Made by a program: the position numbers and the translations under genes. A DNA stretch of 57,228 nucleotides, taken from assembly GCA_016744675.1 (NCBI GenBank), contig JADGDX010000002.1, forward strand, positions 1 to 57,228, read 5' to 3'. A model generated the notes under the pieces. The model did not search any database and had not been told where the DNA came from. It was given only the letters and a program-made list of their open reading frames with translations. Origin of the DNA: Desulfuromusa sp. Lineage in GTDB: Bacteria > Desulfobacterota > Desulfuromonadia > Desulfuromonadales > Geopsychrobacteraceae. Of the stretch, positions 52,092 to 57,228 are shown one piece after another. The first letter of the stretch is position 1; each line of letters begins with the position of its first letter.

Positions 52092-53275
52092 ACTGGTTAA
52101 CCGAAAATCTCCCCGGCACAGGAGGAATTTACAAACAGAGTCCTGAAGACTTTCAAGTTGAAGAGATCCCCCTATACCCCTGCTCTGGAAAAGGAGAACA
52201 TCTCTATCTATGGATAGAAAAATCGGGAATAACCACACACGATTTATTAGCTCAAATAACTCGAGGATTAAAGTTAAAAGAACGGGATCTTGGTTACGCC
52301 GGGCTCAAAGATTCGCGGGCACTGACCAAACAAATGATATCTATCCCTCTGAATAAATCAGGGCAGTTGGAAAAACTGAAACTTATTGATGCAAAAATAC
52401 TTAAGACTGATCATCATAGTAATAAGCTGCGTCTCGGACACTTAGCTGGCAACCGTTTCACCATAACGATTCGTCAAACACATGAGGATGCGTCAGTCCG
52501 CGCAACGAAAATCCTAGAAAAACTCCAAAAAAGTGGTGTGCCCAATTTTTTTGGTGAACAACGCTATGGGGCGTTAGGAAACTCTGCGCTGCTAGGTCGA
52601 CTCCTTATCAAAAAAGATTTCAGCCAATTCAGCAAGGAGTTCCTTGGCAACCCAGAGCTCATCCGTAACTCTGACTGGAAAGAATCTGCTGAACACTATC
52701 GGTGCGGAAACATTCAGTTAGCCCTTGAGAGTCTACCCAAGAGAATGCACGATGAACGTCACCTATTGCGTTATCTCCTCGAAGGGAAATCACACCGCGA
52801 AGCCGTTTTATCTCTACCACGAAACCTTTTAAGACTATTTCTTTCAGCAACTCAATCTTATTTTTTTGATCAACTTCTTACGCAACGGCTATCAACAATA
52901 GACCAACTTATTGATGGTGATATAGCCGTCAAGCATCTTAACGGAGCATGTTTCAGAGTTGAAGACCTCGCCACCGAGCAGTTCCGTGTTGACAATCTGG
53001 AAATCAGTCCATCCGCACCATTGTACGGCAGTAAAGTCATGATCGCGGAAGGGGTAACGGGGCAGAGAGAAATGGATCTACTTAAAGAATCTGGACTGAC
53101 CCTTGATAATTGGAAACTCACACGCGGTCTAACTATGCCGGGAGAACGTCGCCCCTTACGAGTTCCCCTTGCAGGAGCTGAGATAATTTCCCAGGAAAAG
53201 CAATTAATCACCCTGACTTTCGCACTGCCAAAAGGCAGCTACGCAACCAGCATCTTGAGAGAATTAATCAAGTAA
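52088..53275 (+). CDS. truD: tRNA pseudouridine(13) synthase TruD
   Basis: The 395-residue enzyme converts U13 of tRNA to pseudouridine. The catalytic aspartate lies in GYAGLKDSRALTKQ (about residue 77), followed by GNRFTITIR and the family motif VPNFFGEQRYG. The TRUD insertion domain is about 150-290, and the C-terminal RRPLRVPL and ALPKGSYATSILREL complete the signature. It starts with TTG, with GGAG about 7 bases upstream, inside the end of trmB. Confidence 0.94.
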   Translation: MNWLTENLPGTGGIYKQSPEDFQVEEIPLYPCSGKGEHLYLWIEKSGITTHDLLAQITRGLKLKERDLGYAGLKDSRALTKQMISIPLNKSGQLEKLKLIDAKILKTDHHSNKLRLGHLAGNRFTITIRQTHEDASVRATKILEKLQKSGVPNFFGEQRYGALGNSALLGRLLIKKDFSQFSKEFLGNPELIRNSDWKESAEHYRCGNIQLALESLPKRMHDERHLLRYLLEGKSHREAVLSLPRNLLRLFLSATQSYFFDQLLTQRLSTIDQLIDGDIAVKHLNGACFRVEDLATEQFRVDNLEISPSAPLYGSKVMIAEGVTGQREMDLLKESGLTLDNWKLTRGLTMPGERRPLRVPLAGAEIISQEKQLITLTFALPKGSYATSILRELIK

Positions 53276-53384
53276 TTTCCCTCTCAAACTTAAGCACACC
53301 ACCATCATTTCCTCTAAAAAATAGAAAAACGTTCCATTACTTAAAAAATGAAAGTCCACAAAAGCAGCAATAACTTTCGTCGCA

Positions 53385-53413
53385 TTGACAACAATAGAAC
53401 GGCATTCTATAAT
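53385..53413 (+). promoter_or_regulatory. Perfect-consensus sigma-70 promoter upstream of iclR-type gene (P1)
   Basis: TTGACA (53385-53390), a 17-base spacer and TATAAT (53408-53413) match the sigma-70 consensus exactly in both hexamers and spacing. A 15-bp palindrome, TAGAA-CGGCA-TTCTA (53395-53409), lies in the spacer and runs into the -10 hexamer, as an autoregulatory operator would. A second promoter lies 61 bases downstream. Confidence 0.75.
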
Positions 53414-53445
53414 TAAAAAACTCAGCACAAACGACTCGATACTGC

Positions 53446-53474
53446 TTGACAGGGGGGGTTCTCACAGATAGAAT
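53446..53474 (+). promoter_or_regulatory. Second near-consensus sigma-70 promoter (P2) for the iclR-type gene
   Basis: TTGACA (53446-53451), a 17-base spacer with seven consecutive G, and TAGAAT (53469-53474) match consensus 6/6 and 5/6. Transcription would start near 53481, about 40 bases before the ATG. Confidence 0.75.
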
Positions 53475-53522
53475 CGCTCCCCATTATATATAAAAAAAAA
53501 ACAAGAAGGGTATATAGAAGCC

Positions 53523-54305
53523 ATGGTCAAAAAAGACAAATCAGAATATATCATTCAGGCAGTCTCTCATGCCCTCGATCTATTGGAGCAATTCCATGAT
53601 GATGTCGATGAACTTGGTGTGACCGAACTAAGCAAACGACTCAAGCTGCATAAAAACAATGTTTTCCGGTTGCTCGCAACACTTGAGTCCCGAGGATATA
53701 TCGAACAAAACAAAGCAACTGAGAATTATCGACTGGGCCTGAAAGCCTTAGAACTTGGACAGACATTTATTAAACAAATGGGGCTATTACGACAGGCAAA
53801 GCCAATACTTGAGCAAATCGTTGAAGAGAGTAATGAAACAGCGTACGTGGCAATCTACAAAGAAAACCACATCGTTTATCTCGATGTTGTAGAAACGAAC
53901 CTCACCGTTCGAGTTGTTTCACGCGTAGGGTCAAGACTCCCAGCTTATTGTACCGCTTCAGGCAAAGTTCACATGGCTCATATGACCGAAGAAGAACTGG
54001 AAGCGCTCCTAAGCGACGTAAAGCTCATTGGACACACACCAACCACTCTCGATACGCCTGAAAAAGTAAATGCTGAAATGATTAAGGTTCGCGAACAAGG
54101 CTACGCCTTTGACGATGAAGAACTTGATCTCGGTGTCCGCTGCATTGCCGCACCAATCCGCGACTATACCCGCCGTATCGTTGGTGCTATCAGTATTTCC
54201 GGACCGACCATGCGTGTCAGCAATGCACGAACAGAAAGTGAATTGGTCCCTCTGGTTTTAAAAGCTTCAGCTGAGCTATCAACCCGCCTCGGCTATCCGA
54301 AATAA
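53523..54305 (+). CDS. IclR-family transcriptional regulator
   Basis: The 260-residue protein has an N-terminal winged helix (about 8-70, QAVSHALDLLEQFH, LGVTELSKRLKLHKNNVFRLLATLESRGYIEQ) and a C-terminal effector domain (about 85-255, with RVGSRLPAYCTASGKVHMAH, GYAFDDEELDLGVRCIAAPI and GAISISGP). These define the IclR family, which binds palindromic operators of about 15 bp and often controls catabolic genes or itself. Two tandem promoters and a palindrome precede it. A terminator follows, so it is transcribed alone. The effector is unknown. Confidence 0.92.
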   Translation: MVKKDKSEYIIQAVSHALDLLEQFHDDVDELGVTELSKRLKLHKNNVFRLLATLESRGYIEQNKATENYRLGLKALELGQTFIKQMGLLRQAKPILEQIVEESNETAYVAIYKENHIVYLDVVETNLTVRVVSRVGSRLPAYCTASGKVHMAHMTEEELEALLSDVKLIGHTPTTLDTPEKVNAEMIKVREQGYAFDDEELDLGVRCIAAPIRDYTRRIVGAISISGPTMRVSNARTESELVPLVLKASAELSTRLGYPK

Positions 54306-54322
54306 CAGTTATTCTCAATAAC

Positions 54323-54353
54323 AAAAAAGGCTCCTCTCTGAGGGGCCTTTTTT
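54323..54353 (+). terminator. Intrinsic terminator after the IclR-family gene
   Basis: GGCTCCTC (54329-54336) and GAGGGGCC (54340-54347, one G-T pair) form an 8-bp stem with a 3-base loop. Six A precede it and six T follow, so it may work in both directions. Confidence 0.88.
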
Positions 54354-54375
54354 GTTTCAATAAGGAGTTTAACAG

Positions 54376-55176
54376 GTGCGTTGGTTTGAACAAGAGATTG
54401 AATTAGCAAACAGAGAAGGGGTTTCACACCCAGACAATCTCCCTTTTTTTCTCTCCCCAAAAAAACCAAACGGAGAAGCAGTCCTACTGGTTCACGGCTT
54501 TAGCTCCAGTCCCAGAGAGATGCTCCCCCTCGGACAGATTCTTCAGCAACACAATTATACAGCTTACGGTGTCCGGCTCCCCGGTCACGGAACAACCCCA
54601 CAAGACCTTGCGAACCGTAAAGCAGAAGAATGGTTAACAACTGTTGATCATGGCTACCAGATTCTCAGGGATATGAACCTTAAAGTCAGCGTTGCAGGAT
54701 TAAGCACTGGGGCCGTCCTGTCACTCCACATGGCCCTTCGACATCACCCTAACAAGATGATCCTCTTGTCACCCTTTCTAAAATTGCAACACTTCCTCGC
54801 ACCATTTGCCGGCATCCTTCATTATCTCATCCCTTATCAGGTCAAAGAACTTCACGAAGAGGAGCTCCCCTTTTACTATCAAAAGCGCCCTTTAAAAGGG
54901 ATTTCTCAGATCAATCGACTTCTTAAGCAATTAGAAGGAAAGTTCAGCTCGATCACAACACCGACTCTTATCTTGACCTCAACAGGAGATGCAACAATAG
55001 CTCAAGGAACTGCGGAAAAAATTAACCAAAAGCTAGGCAGCCAGGAAAAACCGTTTCATTGTTATGGCGACGAAGTTCCCCACGTATTAACCACTTCTGA
55101 GAACCCTCAACAGCAAGATGTCCTGCAGCGCTGTGCCAGTTTCCTGAACACTCCCACATCCATAGAAAATGAATAA
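54376..55176 (+). CDS. Alpha/beta hydrolase, carboxylesterase-like
   Basis: The 266-residue protein is a serine hydrolase of the carboxylesterase/monoacylglycerol lipase type. The oxyanion loop is LLVHGFSSSPREM, PGHGTTPQDL follows, the nucleophile is in VAGLSTGAVLSLH (about residue 113), the acid in TSTGDATIA and the His in EVPHVLTT. It starts with GTG; AAGGAG lies 8 bases upstream. No signal peptide is present. Whether the upstream IclR-type regulator controls it is not shown, since a terminator separates them. Confidence 0.83.
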   Translation: MRWFEQEIELANREGVSHPDNLPFFLSPKKPNGEAVLLVHGFSSSPREMLPLGQILQQHNYTAYGVRLPGHGTTPQDLANRKAEEWLTTVDHGYQILRDMNLKVSVAGLSTGAVLSLHMALRHHPNKMILLSPFLKLQHFLAPFAGILHYLIPYQVKELHEEELPFYYQKRPLKGISQINRLLKQLEGKFSSITTPTLILTSTGDATIAQGTAEKINQKLGSQEKPFHCYGDEVPHVLTTSENPQQQDVLQRCASFLNTPTSIENE

Positions 55177-55241
55177 ACTTTACTTTTAGTCGCTTTGGGA
55201 GCATAATTATAAACAGATACAATCAATGAGAGGGGGAACTC

Positions 55242-55664
55242 ATGATAAATCGATCGATTGTCATTCTGTTTACATTACTTATTTTTTCAACAACACCCAT
55301 CATAGGTCTTGCTCAACAAGACACAGGTCATCCGGCTATTATCGCTGCAGAGCAGTTTGTCGAGACACTCGATAAGCTGGATTTTGCCACTGCCTGGAAC
55401 CAAACCGGCATTGTCAATCAAAGCTACATCGATCATCCTGAATGGTATAAAAAGCTTCTGGCAGTACGGCCACACCTAGGGCATGTCCTCAAGCGCTCGA
55501 TCAAGAAACTCAGTCAATATGATAGTTGGGTCGGACTTCCTGATGGGGAGTATTTGCGAGTCAGTTTCATAACAACATTCCTCAACAAGGTTGATAGCCT
55601 TGAAACTGTTGTCCTAGTGGAAGAGCAAGGGGAATGGTACGTCAGTTCATATCACCTACGTTAA
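55242..55664 (+). CDS. DUF4019-family exported protein
   Basis: The 140-residue protein has a signal peptide (about 1-24, ending GLAQQ) and then the DUF4019 pattern: AEQFVETLDKLDFATAWNQTG, WYKKLLAVRPHLGHVLKRSI, GLPDGEYLRVSFITTFLNK and ETVVLVEEQGEWYVSSYHLR. It is small and periplasmic, with an NTF2-like fold by resemblance. No function is established for the family. It is convergent with coaE, 13 bases away. Confidence 0.8.
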   Translation: MINRSIVILFTLLIFSTTPIIGLAQQDTGHPAIIAAEQFVETLDKLDFATAWNQTGIVNQSYIDHPEWYKKLLAVRPHLGHVLKRSIKKLSQYDSWVGLPDGEYLRVSFITTFLNKVDSLETVVLVEEQGEWYVSSYHLR

Positions 55665-55677
55665 AACATCAGCTTCG

Positions 55678-56295
55678 TTAGCCTTCGGCAACAACAATTT
55701 GTTGCCACAATCGCTCGACCTGCTTCACCATATCTGACGCTGTCCCTGAGTTATCAAGGACAAAATCGGCCCGGGCTATTTTTTTTTGCTGCTGCATCTG
55801 AGCCGCCATCCGCTGCTGTGCAGCAGTTTTGCTCAAATGGTCCCGCGCCATCAAACGTTCTTGCTGCGCTACGGGATCAATTTTCACCATCAAAACTTTG
55901 TCTACACGGCTTTCTGCTCCAACTTCAAACAACAACGGCGCCTCATAGACTATCAGCGGAATGTCTTTTCTCTTCCTTAGTTCTTGAAGCTTCTCTGTTG
56001 ATTTCTTAGCTATTTCAGGATGAACAATCCGATCCAACATGGCCCGCACTTTGACATCGGCAAAAACCATTTGCCCCACCCGCTCACGATCAAGCTGACC
56101 ATCATCCTGGAGGATTTCAGATCCAAACACCCCAACCATTTTTTTAAGTGCAGATGACCCTGAATCAACAACCTCGCGTGCCACTTGATCGGCATCAACG
56201 ACAACAGCGCCCCGCCGTTCCAACTCCTTTGCAACTGAGCTTTTACCCGAAGCGATATTCCCTGTAATTCCAAGAACCAAAGTGTGCCCTTTCAT
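55678..56295 (-). CDS. coaE: Dephospho-CoA kinase
   Basis: The 205-residue P-loop kinase performs the last step of coenzyme A synthesis, phosphorylating the 3'-hydroxyl of dephospho-CoA. Walker A is GITGNIASGKSSVAKEL (about 10-26), followed by VVDADQVAREVV, LDRIVHPEIAK, VYEAPLLFEVGAE and RLMARDHLS. ATG 56295 was chosen because GAGG lies 10 bases upstream; a longer frame adds 24 residues ahead of the P-loop without support. Confidence 0.94.
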   Translation of the reverse strand: MKGHTLVLGITGNIASGKSSVAKELERRGAVVVDADQVAREVVDSGSSALKKMVGVFGSEILQDDGQLDRERVGQMVFADVKVRAMLDRIVHPEIAKKSTEKLQELRKRKDIPLIVYEAPLLFEVGAESRVDKVLMVKIDPVAQQERLMARDHLSKTAAQQRMAAQMQQQKKIARADFVLDNSGTASDMVKQVERLWQQIVVAEG

Positions 56296-56332
56296 AGTGA
56301 GACTTCCTCTTGACTTTATCAAACAATAAGCG

Positions 56333-57166
56333 ATGATCGTAGCATCTATGAATATTTCAGAATACAACTTTAAGCGCTGTAAATTGTGTGGCGAGATGCG
56401 TGCATCTCCCCGCTATCAGCTCCCCAATACCATCATATATTCGTGCCAGGATTGCACCTTCCATTTCATCAACAATTTCGATGAGATAAGCGAGGCAGCA
56501 GAGGGCTCAGGACAGCTCAATCAGAAGTCAATCGACTACATAGAATCGCGGATTGATGAAGGCACTCACCTTCATCCGTTACGAATCAAGTTTGCCCAGA
56601 GCTACACAAACTTCTCTGATGGCAAAGCACTCGACATCGGAGCGGGTTTAGGACATTTTCAACAACAACTCAATGCCCATGGCGTCGAAGTCCACGGAAT
56701 TGAACCCAGCACGATTCGAAGGAAATACGCAGAAGAAAAAATGGCAATTCAGCTTCGAAGTGAATTGGTCGACGATCAATATTGGCAAATAAAATATCGC
56801 CACTACTTTGATTTGATCACTTTGTGGGACGTCATTGAACATGTCAATTTTCCACGAGAAACCTTGGAATCGGCGATAAACCTCCTCAAACCAGGTGGAT
56901 TATTATGCCTAGAGACACCGTCACGTGAAACTTTATCCTACAAGATAAGTCAAAGCGTTTATCGTTTCAGTGCCGGAAAGATGAGTCTGTTTTTACCTAG
57001 CTTTTATTCAACAGCCCCTTTCGGTCACAAACAAATTTTCACTTCTTCTCAACTGATTCAACTCCTTCAAAAAATGGGAATGAGTATCATCTTCCTAGGA
57101 AAATCTTATATCAATCCACGCAAAGGAAATAAAATCATCATCGCTGCAACAAAAAAGGAGCACTAG
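56333..57166 (+). CDS. SAM-dependent methyltransferase with N-terminal zinc-ribbon-like motif
   Basis: The 277-residue protein begins with a CKLC...CQDC pair (Cys about residues 16, 19, 38 and 41), a probable small zinc-binding site, and continues with a class I methyltransferase core (ALDIGAGLGHFQQQL, VHGIEPS, FDLITLWDVIEHV, LLKPGGLLCLETPS). The layout is that of Methyltransf_23 proteins acting on sugars or small molecules. Neither ATG 56333 nor 56348 has a clear ribosome-binding site. It is divergent from coaE with a gap of only 37 bases, and overlaps the next convergent gene by 4 bases. Confidence 0.8.
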   Translation: MIVASMNISEYNFKRCKLCGEMRASPRYQLPNTIIYSCQDCTFHFINNFDEISEAAEGSGQLNQKSIDYIESRIDEGTHLHPLRIKFAQSYTNFSDGKALDIGAGLGHFQQQLNAHGVEVHGIEPSTIRRKYAEEKMAIQLRSELVDDQYWQIKYRHYFDLITLWDVIEHVNFPRETLESAINLLKPGGLLCLETPSRETLSYKISQSVYRFSAGKMSLFLPSFYSTAPFGHKQIFTSSQLIQLLQKMGMSIIFLGKSYINPRKGNKIIIAATKKEH

Positions 57167-57228
57167 CTTTCTAAAACCCGACCGACCGCCTTTCGCCAAC
57201 CATCCAACAATGCTTCGCGCTGACTCTC
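57163..57228 (-). CDS. 3' end of a glycerol kinase-like gene, cut by window edge
   Basis: The reverse strand is open from the right edge to TAG at 57165-57163, giving 21 residues that end QREALLDGWRKAVGRVLES. The GW-K-AV-R pattern is typical of the extreme C-terminus of GlpK glycerol kinases. Too little is visible to be certain. It overlaps the convergent methyltransferase stop by 4 bases. Confidence 0.45.
   Translation of the reverse strand, partial: ESQREALLDGWRKAVGRVLES

Noticed and set aside
53348..53416. 22-codon reading frame overlapping the iclR promoter region
   Set aside because: It has no ribosome-binding site and lies across the -35, spacer and -10 of the consensus promoter.
1..57228. 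Mobile elements, CRISPR arrays, tRNA or rRNA genes, known riboswitches
   Set aside because: Scanning both strands by eye found no transposase, integrase, direct-repeat array, tRNA cloverleaf or recognisable riboswitch core; small or divergent examples could be missed without a covariance-model search.

Overview
The window looks like a chromosomal segment of an anaerobic, cytochrome-rich deltaproteobacterium, most likely of the order Desulfuromonadales (Desulfuromonas/Desulfuromusa-like). The grounds are a moderate GC content, system II cytochrome c maturation (ResB/CcsA), an AhbD-type radical SAM heme synthase beside hemE/hemH/hemG, a CxxCH-bearing DUF3365 sensor, a complete T2SS operon of the gspC-to-gspN type, and a CDGSH protein. 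The genus is inferred from gene content and was not tested. I see no tRNA, rRNA, CRISPR array, insertion sequence or phage gene. The segment reads as ordinary core chromosome with many small operons.

Layout. 1-9.8 kb: the 3' end of a FapA/DUF342 gene, then heme synthesis on the minus strand (ahbD, hemE, hemH and, further on, hemG) around plus-strand genes for a DnaJ-type co-chaperone, a Cys-rich putative lipoprotein and ResB-CcsA. Heme supply and heme attachment to c-type cytochromes are thus side by side. 9.8-12.8 kb: a 540-base non-coding stretch, then an unusual plus-strand trio: a DUF3365-HAMP heme c sensor without an output domain, a TPR-OmpA protein, and a Roadblock-like protein. 12.8-15.7 kb: a nitronate monooxygenase-family enzyme and a two-component system. 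15.7-27.2 kb: type II secretion operon gspC-D-E-F-G-H-I-J-K-L-M-N on the minus strand, mostly translationally coupled; the prepilin peptidase is not here. 27.4-34 kb: quinone oxidoreductase, a NUDT14-like Nudix enzyme, a MYG1-family protein, pstSCAB without phoU, and a CDGSH iron-sulfur protein. 34-46.9 kb: a hybrid sensor kinase followed by housekeeping genes (shikimate-kinase-like, SlyD-like FKBP, TPR, YaiI, GcvR-like ACT, YqiA-like, Nudix, mltA, priA) and threonine catabolism (tdh-kbl). 47-57.2 kb: fhs, aroF and an aminotransferase, a small cytochrome c, trmB-truD, an IclR regulator behind two strong tandem promoters, a carboxylesterase-like hydrolase, DUF4019, coaE, a methyltransferase and the 3' end of a glpK-like gene.

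I did not find an obviously new defence or mobile system. The most promising less-described items are the DUF3365/TPR-OmpA/Roadblock trio, the Cys-rich lipoprotein ahead of resB-ccsA, a pair of hairpins with complementary loops between ahbD and hemE, an FKBP with a Cys/His-rich insertion, a tandem CDGSH protein whose second motif has Cys in place of His, and the iclR control region, which has a perfect consensus promoter overlapped by a palindrome. Start sites were chosen by ribosome-binding sites where the longest open frame was implausible. All functional calls rest on motif recognition by eye, not on database searches.
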